From positions 1 to 64,000 of the forward strand of contig NZ_JACEFJ010000008.1 in the NCBI RefSeq assembly GCF_015354735.1: 64,000 nucleotides of DNA, written 5' to 3'. Each line of letters begins with the position of its first letter. Position 1 is the stretch's first letter. Below are positions 19,310-29,200 of the stretch, piece by piece. The notes under the pieces were generated by a model. The model searched no databases. It saw only the letters and a list, made by a program, of their open reading frames with translations, and had not been told where the DNA came from. The position numbers and the translations under genes were made by a program. Origin of the DNA: Pararhodonellum marinum. GTDB lineage: Bacteria > Bacteroidota > Bacteroidia > Cytophagales > Cyclobacteriaceae.

Positions 19310-19403
19310 ACCATATAGTTACATAGTTCTCATAGGGGGTTTGGTATATATCCTGCTTCTGCTCAATTATAAAAAACTTAAAAATCTATGTGCTCTATGT
19401 AGT
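19310..19403. repeat. ACCACATAG hairpin element 7 (interior type A)
   Basis: Arms ACCATATAGTTACATAGTTC and ATCTATGTGCTCTATGTAGT; it follows a diverged spacer copy and ends 22 bases before the EamA transporter stop codon. Elements 5-7 reproduce the order of elements 2-4 (A, B, spacer, A), so the gene is flanked by direct repeats of about 370 bases. Confidence 0.8.
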
Positions 19404-19424
19404 AACTCTACCATGAAAACCAAA

Positions 19425-20345
19425 TTACTGTGGCCTAAGCAAGGCTTTGGAAACCTTTTTTTTGTGGATGAAATTGAACAGGGGATACATGATCACAGAT
19501 ACCAGTATGATAAGTGTACCCATGTAAAAACCAAAGGTCATCTTCTCCTTCTCTCCAAAAATGGCCACCGCCAGCATGATCCCATATACCGGTTCCATAT
19601 TTACTGTCAAATTGATCGCAAAAGCACTCAGGCGCTTCATCAGTTCTACCGAAACAGAAAATGCATACACCGTGCAAATGCCGCCTAGAATCAGCAACCA
19701 TACCACATCCATACCTGTTGGGATCAACTGCAATCCATCTTCGGTAAAATAACGGGCATAAAACGGCATAAACAATAAGGTAAAGATGCAAGCGCCCATC
19801 ATTTCATAAAAGGTGATGATGTAGTGGTCATGCTTTTTGGTCAGCCGTCCATTGATCACTGTGAAAATGGCTCCTATCAAAGCCGAACCCAAGGCCATAC
19901 TCAAACCCAACCAATAGCCTCCCTCAAACCTAATAATAACGTATAGCCCTACAATGACCATCATTCCCAAGAAAACCTCATACCATTTGATTTTACTTTT
20001 ATTGACCATGGGTTCTATGAAAGCTGTCCAAAGAGAAGTGGTGGCCATGCCAGCCAAACACACAGAGGCTGTTGAAACCCTTGCGGCCCAAAAAAACAGG
20101 ATCCAGTGCATAGAAATAAGAAATCCAGTCCCTATAATTTTCCAAAAATCATTGGCAGCCAAAGTTACTCTGGTCTGTTTCCACATGAACCAAAATCCCA
20201 AAATCAAGGTTGCCGTCAAGGTTCTATAAAAGACGATTTCAACTGAAGGCAAAGAAATCAACAGTCCCAAAATGGCTGTAAATCCCCAAATCAACACAAT
20301 AAAGTGGATTAAGAGGTAATCCTTAACTGTGGTATGCAAGGCCAT
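19425..20345 (-). CDS. EamA/DMT family transporter
   Basis: A 306-residue, very hydrophobic inner-membrane protein with about ten predicted helices in two EamA repeats. The first repeat opens YLLIHFIVLIWGFTAILGLL and contains FYRTLTATLI; the second starts near residue 155 with ALGSALIGAIFTVINGRL. Members export small metabolites such as amino acids; no substrate can be assigned. It is the last gene of the tgt-lptF/G-eamA set, beginning 3 bases after the permease stop. Downstream is hairpin element 7. Confidence 0.9.
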   Translation of the reverse strand: MALHTTVKDYLLIHFIVLIWGFTAILGLLISLPSVEIVFYRTLTATLILGFWFMWKQTRVTLAANDFWKIIGTGFLISMHWILFFWAARVSTASVCLAGMATTSLWTAFIEPMVNKSKIKWYEVFLGMMVIVGLYVIIRFEGGYWLGLSMALGSALIGAIFTVINGRLTKKHDHYIITFYEMMGACIFTLLFMPFYARYFTEDGLQLIPTGMDVVWLLILGGICTVYAFSVSVELMKRLSAFAINLTVNMEPVYGIMLAVAIFGEKEKMTFGFYMGTLIILVSVIMYPLFNFIHKKKVSKALLRPQ

Positions 20346-20348
20346 GGC

Positions 20349-21422
20349 TTATCGGGGTACGGTTTTGTAAAGCAACAAACCGGTCAAAGAAAAAATGATA
20401 TTGGGCAGCCATACCGCAAAAACGGGAAATGCTGCACCCGATTCCGCGAAAGTCCTGGACAAGATGAATAAAATGATGTAGATAAATGCGAGAAAAAACC
20501 CTAAAGCGATTTTAAATCCCGATCCTCCTCTTGTTTTTTTGGAGGATACGATGACCCCGATGAAAGTCAGGATAATGGCGGCAAAAGGAGACATGTACCT
20601 CACATACTTTTCGATTCGGTAAAATTCCACATTATCTGCTCCCCTCTCTTCCAAAATCTTGATCTGTTCATTGAGTTTGGGCAAAATCAAAGTTTCATGG
20701 TGGTTGAGTGGCAAATCAAAGTCATTGGGAGTGATGGACAAAACCGTATCGAGGCTTTCGCCCACAGAATATACCTCTTTCATGTCCTCCAGTTCCCTTA
20801 GCCGCCAATTTTTGGCAGACCAAGCCAGTTTGGCCGTATCCCATACAATCCGGTCTGCGGAAAGCTTGGCCAGGAGTTTTCCATCCTCGATCTTTTCCAA
20901 AGTAAAGTTGTACCCGGTATTTCCGTTGGCATAATACCTTGATATATAGGCATAGGTATCAGGTGCCACTTTGATATGTAGGTTTTGGGCCTGGTTGGAT
21001 TTCTCTTTGTCCAAATAGGTAACCCTGAATTCTGAAACACCTGCGGTAGCTCCGGGTAAGATCCATCCATTCAACAAAAAACTGACGATTGCGATCAAGA
21101 CCGCAGAAATAAAAAAAGGCACCAACATGCGCATAAAACTTACACCACTGCTCAGAATGGCAATGATTTCTGTCCTTCCGGCCATTTTGGAGGTGATAAA
21201 AATAACTGAGATAAAGACCGTGATGGGCGTCAATAGATTATTAAGGTAAAGTCCGTAATTGACCATGTACTTAATAATAGCAATGCCTGGCACCTCATTT
21301 CGGATAAATGCATCATTCTTTTCAGTAAAGTCCAACACCAACACTATCAGAATCAGCATCAACACCACAAAAATATACGTCTTGAGGAAATCTTTGATGA
21401 TGAGTTTGTCTAGCAGTTTCAT
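20349..21422 (-). CDS. LptF/LptG family lipopolysaccharide export permease
   Basis: A 357-residue YjgP/YjgQ-type permease, part of the LptB2FG ABC complex that extracts lipopolysaccharide from the inner membrane. It starts MKLLDKLIIKDFLKTYIFVV with a first membrane helix. Two further helices surround the conserved KMAGRTEIIAILSSG segment, followed by a periplasmic beta-jellyroll region (about 125-265) and C-terminal helices. The ATG at 21422 follows the tgt stop by a single base (TGACATG), indicating coupling. LptF and LptG cannot be told apart here; the size suits LptG. Confidence 0.9.
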   Translation of the reverse strand: MKLLDKLIIKDFLKTYIFVVLMLILIVLVLDFTEKNDAFIRNEVPGIAIIKYMVNYGLYLNNLLTPITVFISVIFITSKMAGRTEIIAILSSGVSFMRMLVPFFISAVLIAIVSFLLNGWILPGATAGVSEFRVTYLDKEKSNQAQNLHIKVAPDTYAYISRYYANGNTGYNFTLEKIEDGKLLAKLSADRIVWDTAKLAWSAKNWRLRELEDMKEVYSVGESLDTVLSITPNDFDLPLNHHETLILPKLNEQIKILEERGADNVEFYRIEKYVRYMSPFAAIILTFIGVIVSSKKTRGGSGFKIALGFFLAFIYIILFILSRTFAESGAAFPVFAVWLPNIIFSLTGLLLYKTVPR

Positions 21423-21423
21423 G

Positions 21424-22554
21424 TCAGCGTCTTGTGCTTACTTTTTTTACCATGCTGTCTTTCCAAACGGAAAAATCACCCCTTTGGATATGTTGCCTTG
21501 CCTGACCTACCAGCCAAAGGTAAAAACTGAGGTTGTGGATACTGGCTATCTGTGCACCCAACATTTCTTTGCTGATGACCAAATGTCTGAGGTAGGCCTT
21601 TGAATAGAAATTACTTACATAGGCGTCTATCCCTGAATCCAACGGACTAAAATCATCCTTCCACTTCTCATTCCGGATGTTGATGATGCCTTCGCTGGTA
21701 AAAAGCATGCCGTTTCTGGCATTCCGGGTGGGCATGACACAATCAAACATATCAATGCCAAGGGCAATACACTCTAAGATATTGGCTGGGGTACCTACCC
21801 CCATAAGGTAGCGGGGTTTGTCTTGAGGGAGAATATTGGTGACCATATCAGTCATTTCGTACATCATTTCAGCAGGCTCACCTACCGAAAGCCCCCCTAT
21901 GGCATTGCCTTCCCTATCACAGGAAGCAATGAATTCCGCTGACTGTTTTCTCAATTCAGGAAAAACACTCCCTTGTACGATAGGAAATAAGGTTTGGCTG
22001 TACCCGTATTTTCCTTCGGTTTGGTCAAAATGACTGATGCACCTTTTCAACCAACGATGAGTCATCTCCATTGATTTTTTGGCATAGTCCATTTCGCAGG
22101 GATAGGGTGTGCATTCATCAAATGCCATGATGATGTCGGCCCCGATCGTCCTTTGAATATCCATAACATTTTCAGGGGTAAAGTCATGTTTGGATCCATC
22201 AATGTGCGATTTGAAAGTGACTCCCTTTTCATTGATTTTCCGAGTTCCGGCTAAGGAAAAAACCTGATACCCCCCACTATCGGTTAAGATAGGCTTTTCC
22301 CATCCCATAAATCCATGTAAACCGCCCCCTTTTTCTAAAATACCTAATCCGGGCCTGAGATAAAGATGATAGGTATTTCCCAAAATAATCTGGGCTTTTA
22401 TATCTTCAGACAATTCTTTTTGATGGACAGCTTTCACTGAACCAGCAGTACCCACAGGCATAAAGATCGGCGTCTCGATTTTCCCATGTTCGGTCGTTAC
22501 CGTACCCGTCCGGGCTTTACTTTGAGGATCTACCTTCTCCAGTTCAAATTTCAT
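21424..22554 (-). CDS. tgt: Queuine/preQ1 tRNA-guanine transglycosylase
   Basis: Exchanges guanine-34 for a queuosine precursor in GUN-anticodon tRNAs. The 376 residues include GTAGSVKAVH, GNTYHLYLRPG, LTDSGGYQVFSL with the catalytic-region Asp, GGLSVGEP and FDCVMPTRNARNG. A striking difference from the Escherichia coli type is at the zinc site: the CxCxxC stretch is replaced by GIDAYVSNFY, with Ile, Ala and Ser where the three Cys belong, although the later His (SIHNL) remains. The enzyme is otherwise complete, so it may work without structural zinc. First gene of its operon. Confidence 0.95.
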   Translation of the reverse strand: MKFELEKVDPQSKARTGTVTTEHGKIETPIFMPVGTAGSVKAVHQKELSEDIKAQIILGNTYHLYLRPGLGILEKGGGLHGFMGWEKPILTDSGGYQVFSLAGTRKINEKGVTFKSHIDGSKHDFTPENVMDIQRTIGADIIMAFDECTPYPCEMDYAKKSMEMTHRWLKRCISHFDQTEGKYGYSQTLFPIVQGSVFPELRKQSAEFIASCDREGNAIGGLSVGEPAEMMYEMTDMVTNILPQDKPRYLMGVGTPANILECIALGIDMFDCVMPTRNARNGMLFTSEGIINIRNEKWKDDFSPLDSGIDAYVSNFYSKAYLRHLVISKEMLGAQIASIHNLSFYLWLVGQARQHIQRGDFSVWKDSMVKKVSTRR

Positions 22555-22687
22555 AGGTACTATTCATATGCATGCGTACGCCTGACCCAAAACTTTTCAG
22601 GCATTAAGAATAATCCACAAAAATATAAGCTTATCTTTAAAAGAGTTGCTGATTTTGATTTTATCTTTGCCGGGTAACACAATAACT

Positions 22688-23824
22688 ATGACCATCAAAA
22701 TTCTCTGGATCCTGTTTTTTGCAATGACAGGTATTCAGTTGATTTATTTATTGTTCATTTATGGGAGATTGGGTCTGTTTTTTAGGCCAGCTGCCGCTAA
22801 GGCTACCTCACCGCTTCTGGATGATGAAGGCGTAAGCATCATCATCGCAGCCAGAAATGAAAAGAAAAATCTGGAAAAACTTATTCCTTTGCTTTTTGAG
22901 CAGGATTATCCAAAATTCGAGATTCTGATTGTCAATGACAGGTCCACGGACGGGACCAAGTTTTTTCTGGATAACCTGATGAAAACCTATCCCAAACTAA
23001 GGTCAGTAACTATTCAATACCTTCCAAGACATGTGACCGCCAAAAAATATGCCCTTACCTTAGGGATCAAGGTAGCAAAATATGATGTAATCTTGCTCAC
23101 TGATGCAGATTGTATCCCTGTTTCCCAGCAGTGGATTCAGATGATCACTGATCCGGTGAGAAAGGGAGGAAAAACTTTCTCCATTGGTTTTGGAGGATAT
23201 GAAAAAAGTAAGGGGATGCTCAACAAAATCATCCAATTTGACACGCTTTTCACTGCGCTGCAATATATTTCTTTTGGGCTTTGGGGTTTTCCGTACATGG
23301 GAGTAGGCAGAAACCTCTCTTATCGGAAAAGCTTTTTTATGGAAGAAAAAGCCTTCAAAAACCTGTGGCACATTGAAGGGGGTGACGATGACTTGTTTAT
23401 CAACCGCCATGCCAATAAAAATAATACTGCGGTCGTTATCCACCCGGAAAGCATCACCCTATCCAAACCCATGCAAAGTTTCAAGGCCCACCGTAAACAA
23501 AAACTCCGTCATTTCTCTGTCGGAAAATTTTATCGGTATGCCGACAAACTGAAAATTGGGCTTTATGCCTTTTCCCAGTTGATTTTTTGGTTTTCGGCGT
23601 TATTATTGCTTATATCCCAACGTTCCTGGGAACCAATTGCCTTGATCTTGGGTATTATAGGCATTAGGACTTTGATTCAGGAATGGGTGTTTAGAGGAGC
23701 ACAACGTCGGTTGGAAGGGGAAACCCATGTGATCGGAGTGATGTTTTTCGAATTCATGTATTTGTTCTATTTTTGGATCATAGGTACACAGAGTTACCTT
23801 TCAAAAAAAGTTAGATGGAAGTAA
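22688..23824 (+). CDS. Membrane-anchored family 2 glycosyltransferase
   Basis: The ATG at 22688 gives 378 residues with an N-terminal membrane anchor (MTIKILWILFFAMTGIQL), then a GT-A domain. SIIIAARNE, VNDRSTDGT and LLTDADC supply the nucleotide-sugar and metal-binding Asp residues. HIEGGDDDLF supplies the catalytic-base region, and KQKLRH replaces the QxxRW motif. Three C-terminal helices follow. This layout matches processive or lipid-linked glycosyltransferases of the inner membrane; acceptor and sugar are unknown. An upstream in-frame TTG at 22646 was not preferred. It overlaps the following sigma factor gene by 10 bases. Confidence 0.88.
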   Translation: MTIKILWILFFAMTGIQLIYLLFIYGRLGLFFRPAAAKATSPLLDDEGVSIIIAARNEKKNLEKLIPLLFEQDYPKFEILIVNDRSTDGTKFFLDNLMKTYPKLRSVTIQYLPRHVTAKKYALTLGIKVAKYDVILLTDADCIPVSQQWIQMITDPVRKGGKTFSIGFGGYEKSKGMLNKIIQFDTLFTALQYISFGLWGFPYMGVGRNLSYRKSFFMEEKAFKNLWHIEGGDDDLFINRHANKNNTAVVIHPESITLSKPMQSFKAHRKQKLRHFSVGKFYRYADKLKIGLYAFSQLIFWFSALLLLISQRSWEPIALILGIIGIRTLIQEWVFRGAQRRLEGETHVIGVMFFEFMYLFYFWIIGTQSYLSKKVRWK

Positions 23825-24426
23825 ATAGCAGAGGGTTTTCAGATAAGGCATTGGAGGATTTTGACCTGATAGACCAAGCGGTTAAAGATCAAGACCAACA
23901 GGCTTATGCAACCTTGATGAAACGGTATAAAAAGGCCGTTTATTTTATGATTCTCAAGATGATCCGTGATGCGGATGATGCGGAAGATTTGACCATGGAG
24001 GCCTTTGCCAAGGCCTTTAAAAACCTACACAAATTCAAAAAAGATTATACTTTCAGTACCTGGCTGTTTAGGATTGCCACCAACAACACCATCGATTTTA
24101 TCAGAAAGAAAAAACTCAAAACCATGAGCCTCAACACCACGCTTACTGATGATGGAGGCAATTCGGTCAACATTGATGTGGAAGATGACGACAACAACCC
24201 CCAAGACGAATACATCCGTTCGCAACGCATTGAGATGGTCAGAATTTTTGTGGATAAGCTTCCAGCCAAATACCGTAAACTAGTAAAACTACGCTATTTT
24301 GATGAGCTTTCATATGATGAAATTGCCCAGGAACTGGACAAACCTTTGGGTACTGTAAAAGCCCAATTGCACCGCTCCAGGGAATTGCTTTATGAAATCG
24401 CAGAAGGGAAAAACAAACATATATGA
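23815..24426 (+). CDS. RNA polymerase sigma factor, sigma-70/ECF type
   Basis: A 203-residue ECF-like sigma factor with region 2 (about residues 25-95, RDADDAEDLTMEAFAKAFKN and FSTWLFRIATNNTIDFIRKK) and region 4 (about 140-195, LPAKYRKLVKLRYFDELSYD then EIAQELDKPLGTVKAQLHRS). The linker is unusually acidic and polar (NIDVEDDDNNPQDE). No anti-sigma factor gene is adjacent, unlike the FecI/FecR pairs that drive many SusCD loci. Its start overlaps the glycosyltransferase end, so it is probably co-transcribed with that gene and rsmG. Target genes are unknown. Confidence 0.93.
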   Translation: MEVNSRGFSDKALEDFDLIDQAVKDQDQQAYATLMKRYKKAVYFMILKMIRDADDAEDLTMEAFAKAFKNLHKFKKDYTFSTWLFRIATNNTIDFIRKKKLKTMSLNTTLTDDGGNSVNIDVEDDDNNPQDEYIRSQRIEMVRIFVDKLPAKYRKLVKLRYFDELSYDEIAQELDKPLGTVKAQLHRSRELLYEIAEGKNKHI

Positions 24427-24441
24427 TTTTTGGCCACTTCC

Positions 24442-25074
24442 ATGGAGATCATTCTTAAATATTTTCCTGAGCTTACTGAAGAACAGCAAGTGAAGTTTGC
24501 TAGGCTTAAGCCACTTTATCAGGACTGGAATGAGAAAATCAATGTCATCAGTAGAAAAGACATAGATAGCTTCTATGAACATCACGTTCTTCACGCCTTG
24601 GGAATCGCTAAGGTGATGTCCTTTCAACCAGGCAGCAAAGTGCTGGACATTGGAACGGGAGGTGGATTTCCTGGAATACCCCTAGCCATACTTTTTCCCG
24701 ATACCCATTTTCATTTGGTGGATTCCATCGGTAAAAAAATAACGGTGGTCAAAGATGTGGCCAAACAACTTAAACTAAGCAATGTGGAAGCCCAACAGGT
24801 AAGGGCCGAACAGTTGGTCAGAAAGTATGATTTTGTGATCAGCAGGGCCGTGACCCGATTTGAGAATTTTTATCCTTGGGTAAAGGGGAAATTTCGTAAA
24901 GAGGATTTCAATGAATTTCTCAATGGAATGTTCTTACTGAAGGGAGGGGATATCGATGAAGAAATGGAAGCCCTACCCATTGCTTATGTAAGTTATCATT
25001 TGGAGGATTATTTCGAAGAGGAGTATTTTAAGACCAAAAAGGTAGTCTATGTACCTTGGGAAGGCAAGCGCTAA
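24442..25074 (+). CDS. rsmG: 16S rRNA (guanine-527-N7)-methyltransferase
   Basis: The ATG at 24442 yields 210 residues starting MEIILKYFPELTEEQ; an upstream TTG at 24430 would add four. SAM-dependent methylation of G527 in the 530 loop of 16S rRNA is the family function. Motif I is VLDIGTGGGFPGIPLAI, and FVISRAVTRF is the GidB-specific substrate segment. NEKINVISRKD near residue 35 is also characteristic. It lies 15 bases after the sigma factor. The stop is only 7 bases from the convergent neuraminidase-like gene, so no separate terminator fits between them. Confidence 0.95.
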   Translation: MEIILKYFPELTEEQQVKFARLKPLYQDWNEKINVISRKDIDSFYEHHVLHALGIAKVMSFQPGSKVLDIGTGGGFPGIPLAILFPDTHFHLVDSIGKKITVVKDVAKQLKLSNVEAQQVRAEQLVRKYDFVISRAVTRFENFYPWVKGKFRKEDFNEFLNGMFLLKGGDIDEEMEALPIAYVSYHLEDYFEEEYFKTKKVVYVPWEGKR

Positions 25075-25081
25075 GCCCCCT

Positions 25082-26230
25082 TTAATTTTCACCAATTTCC
25101 AAAAGGTCGATGACCCTAGCTTTCCAAAATGTGATATTTTTCCTGTTCCTCGTATAAGTCAAAGTCAATATGCCATTTTTATAGATCAGAGATGGATAAG
25201 AAAATTCATCCTCGCCAATCCCTTTTTCGATGACATGAATAAATGGCCAGGATTGACCATTGTCAAATGATATGGCCAAATGCAGAGGATGACGCTTACC
25301 CCAATTTTCTCCAACAGGATTATAGGCCAAGGCCACCCTATTTTGACCCAGGTAAGCGAGGTCAATCCCGCTGTTGTTATTGGGGAGATCAATCAAACTG
25401 ACTGGGGACCAGGATTTGCCACCATCGTAAGAATCACTTCTGCCTATTTTGCCGGCAGAGGTGCGCAAAAGCATGTGGACATTTCCCGGGCTTGATTCCC
25501 AAAGAGCGGGCTGAATTACGCCTTCCCCTGTAATGATTTTTCTGTCAAGAGTCAGGGTATCCGTTTTCTGCCAAGTCAATCCCTCATCATTACTGATGTC
25601 AACAAAGGCATTCCAGACCCTGTTTTTTTCTACCGAGGCAGGTGCCAGCCAAGCTCCTTCTGAAGTGACCAATATGTGGTTTCTTACCGGACCTCTACCC
25701 CCAATACCCCCATCAATCAGCGCTTTGGGAGAAGACCATGTTTGTCCTTGGTCGGTGGAATGCTGCACCCATGTGTGCCAATCATCGATTTCCTTTCCCA
25801 CCTTGAAAAACAAAAGCAATTGACCGGAACCAGCCATAAACAAGACAGGGTTCCAGTGGGGTTCATCTTTGACTTTGACCAGCATCTTTGGTGATGACCA
25901 TTCACCAGGTTTGCCTTGGCTATACCAGATCCCAACATCATCATGCTTTTCGTGGCTACCGGCAAACCATGCAACCATATAAGTTCCATCTTCAAGCATT
26001 ATCAAGCTAGAGGCATGGCATTGGGCGAAGGCTTTACTTTCGATAAACAGGGCTTCATGATAAATGACTTCAAGGCTCATTTCTTGCTCATCGTCTTGGT
26101 TGGTTTGTGCTGCCACCGGTATGACCAGGAAACACAGAAATGGCACATAGAGCAACCATAGGCAGGTACTTTGATTAAAATCAGGTCCTGTGCAAGTCAG
26201 CGAGTTTTGAATGCCTTTATTTTTTCTCAT
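25082..26230 (-). CDS. Predicted neuraminidase-like BNR/Asp-box protein, secreted
   Basis: The chosen ATG at 26230 gives 382 residues with a signal peptide ending VIPVAAQ near residue 40. Asp-box repeats typical of six-bladed propellers are visible: STDQGQTW, SNDEGLTW, SYDGGKSW and SFDNGQSW. The N-terminal QCHASSLIMLEDGTYMVAWF and VGIWYS resemble the predicted-neuraminidase family (COG4692-like), not classical sialidases with a FRIP motif. Sialic acid cleavage is therefore uncertain; other glycosidase activities occur on this fold. It overlaps the 3' end of the FG-GAP lipoprotein gene by 14 bases and shares its transcript, opposite to susCD, suggesting a role in the same substrate pathway. 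Confidence 0.82.
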   Translation of the reverse strand: MRKNKGIQNSLTCTGPDFNQSTCLWLLYVPFLCFLVIPVAAQTNQDDEQEMSLEVIYHEALFIESKAFAQCHASSLIMLEDGTYMVAWFAGSHEKHDDVGIWYSQGKPGEWSSPKMLVKVKDEPHWNPVLFMAGSGQLLLFFKVGKEIDDWHTWVQHSTDQGQTWSSPKALIDGGIGGRGPVRNHILVTSEGAWLAPASVEKNRVWNAFVDISNDEGLTWQKTDTLTLDRKIITGEGVIQPALWESSPGNVHMLLRTSAGKIGRSDSYDGGKSWSPVSLIDLPNNNSGIDLAYLGQNRVALAYNPVGENWGKRHPLHLAISFDNGQSWPFIHVIEKGIGEDEFSYPSLIYKNGILTLTYTRNRKNITFWKARVIDLLEIGEN

Positions 26231-29200
26231 AGACAACTTCCATTCTTCCGGAATAATCCACAAATGTCACCTTCATAAAATCCTCCGACACCGCCAAAGC
26301 TCTGGAAGACTGGCTAAGGTAGCCGCTTCCGTGATGGAATTCATGGATCCTGCTTTTTCCATTTTGGAGTTGAATGATGGCTTTCTGGATATTGGATTGA
26401 GGTTGAAGAAACCGTAAAACCATGGTTTGGTCTTTGGACACAAAAAGCTTGAGGCTGTCCGCTTGCTGGGCCACCAACATCGCTTTTTGGCCATCTGCCA
26501 ATAGAATTTCAGCAAGGCCTCTTCCCTGACCTGAAACCTCAAAACCACTTTCACTTGCCTCCACCACTTTTGGGCGTTTGGATTCTTCCATGACCAATTG
26601 CAGGCCTCTAAAAGCGTCATATCTGCCGGTAATGGTTTCATTGCCAAAGAAATTACCAATCAAGAAAGTCTGTCGGTCTTGGTTATGCAGCATCCCATAT
26701 ATAGGTGCGAATTGGGCTTGCATAGGGAGTGCTCGCAAAGAAAATTTCCCATCATCTCCTAAGGTCATCGTTGCACTTTCGAAATAGTCAGCATGAAGCG
26801 ATTCCATTCCTTCCTGATCTTCGGGCCGAAAAAAACCATCGAAACCTACTTTTGCATAATCAGAATAGATAAGAAATCTGTTTTTCCAGGATGGAATCTG
26901 ACTGACCAAAGCATCCCTGCCCGGGACGGCGTGTTTTTCTCCCTTCAAATATTGAAACATGATAGGATCTACGCTGCCATTTCCATCAAAATCTTTGGCA
27001 TAGATACTTAAAGGTTCTTCGGGAGTGGCTTTCCACCGAACATTTAAGCCCAGGTTGCCTAAAATATAGATCGGCTTCTCGTTTTCATCAAATCCGGCTT
27101 GCAAAATACTGTTCCACCATCCTGAAGAATTTTGAGGGGCCATGGTATCCGACACATCAACCAGTCTTGAATGGCCATTATCCAAAAGCTCATTCTTGAA
27201 AAACCTGACGGGCATCCATTCTCCAACAACGATCAAATCCACCCTTCCGTCTTGGTCAAAATCTGTCCAAAGTGCAGCTGTGACCATCCCTAGATCAGCC
27301 AAATCAGGACAAACTTCCTCAGTAACATCCATGAGCTTGCCTTCTTTAGACTTTAGGATAGCGGATCTGGGAGAGAGCGGATATTGACCTGGCCTGACCC
27401 TTCCGCCAATGAACAACTCCACGTTTCCATCTCCATCAAAATCCGCAGCTGTCACAACGCTTCCACTGAAATTCAATTCGGGAAGAATATCGGAAGCCAT
27501 TGCAAAGTTGCCCTTGCCGTCATTAAGGTATATCCTGTCCTGGTAATGTTCATCACCTTCCTGAAACCTGCTTCCCCCACTCACTACATACAAGTCTAAA
27601 TCTCCGTCTCCCTCAATATCAAATAAAAGGAGTCCCATATCATCAGAATCATACGCTTCGCTTAGATTTTGAGCCTTAAAGTTTCCGCGACCATCTTGGA
27701 TAAAGACCTGTGCCGGATAACCCACATTTCCACCAACAACAAAATCTTCCCTGCCATCTCCATTGATATCCCCCACTGCTAATCCCGGACCGTTTTCTGA
27801 GTGTTTGTGAGGAAGCAATCTTTGGCGATTAAAATCTTTATACGTATGCTGAAGGTGTCGGTGAGCAATCCCTCTTTGGTCAGAGACTTCTTCAAATTGA
27901 TGTTTTAAAATAATGTTTGATGAATCTCGATGGTTGGTTTTGTTTAAGTCAAAAAGTAGGGTATGGAGGGAATTTACCGGTAGATTTTCAAACCGCTGTA
28001 ATTCACCTCCTGGCCATAGGATGTCCAATCGATCAATGGTATCCACCTCTCCCAAACCAAAATGTATGGTCTCATCCACGTAGGATTTGTATCCTCGGGT
28101 AGGGAAATGCTCATAGTACTGCATGACGGGATTTCCTTGATCCATGTACGTTAAGGTCAATTTGGCACCTAGCCCTTGTTTGTTGGGGGCTTCTCCTTTC
28201 AAAATGAACTTTACATAATTGGCTTTCCGATCTGGAGTCAGGCCTTCCATGGTCATGTTTTGGTAAATGAATGCCTCCTGGTTCAGGTTATTGATTACCA
28301 GATCCAGGTCCCCATCCAAATCCAAATCTGCATACGCAACCCCATTAGAGATGGAAGCCTCTCGGATTCCCCATAGTTCACTGACATCCTCAAAAGTAAA
28401 ATCCCGGTTGTTTTTGAAGACATAATTGGGCAATTTAACTTCTTTTAAGGGTGCAATACCTTCCAAAAGCAGGGCCCTTCTATTTTCAGGAGTGCTGAAA
28501 GGGCCCAAATTTTGGGAAAAATTGATGTAATCCAAATCCGTGATGTCTTTTCCGTAACCATTGCTGACAAATAAATCTCTGAAGCCATCATTGTCCAAAT
28601 CGGCAAAAAGAGGTGCCCAACTCCAATCAGTTTCAAAGACATTGGCCAAAAACCCAATCTCGCTAAAGTACCCATCTCCCCTATTGAGCTGCAAAGTATT
28701 TCTGACATATTGGGGCTCGTATCCTCTTTCCAGATTTGCTGTGTAGAGGTCGTAATTTTCAGTGGGCGCAAACATGGTTTTTTGCCTTAAATTGTCTGGT
28801 GGGAACATGTCAAGCACGATTACATCCGACCATCCATCATTATTGAAATCGGTTACATCTACTCCCATCGCATTGAAGCTCTGGTGGTCGAGTCTTTTGG
28901 AGATTTCATTGCTGAAGGTTCCATCTCCATTGTTGATATAGAGTAAGTCATTGGTGATGAAATCATTGGCGACATAGATATCAGGCCATCCGTCTTTGTT
29001 GATATCCGTAATGGCCAAACCCAATCCGTATCCTTCTGTCAAAATGCCCGCCTCCCGGGTCACATTGGAAAAAGTACCGTCACCGTTGTTTCTGTACAAT
29101 TTGTCATTGCTTTTTCCCTTACCTGTCTTTTCACGAGGCCTAGATGTATTTCTCTGGAAACTTTCGAGGGCATTGGAAAGCACGTACAAGTCAAGATAAC

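Noticed and set aside
17954-19403. Possible CRISPR array
   Set aside because: Repeats are about 100 bp with inverted ends, diverged, and surround a gene; spacing is irregular and spacers are themselves repeated. No cas genes are nearby.
26231-26263. Upstream start for the neuraminidase-like protein
   Set aside because: It would place a polar extension before the signal peptide; the ATG at 26230 gives a normal N-terminus and a short overlap with the preceding gene.
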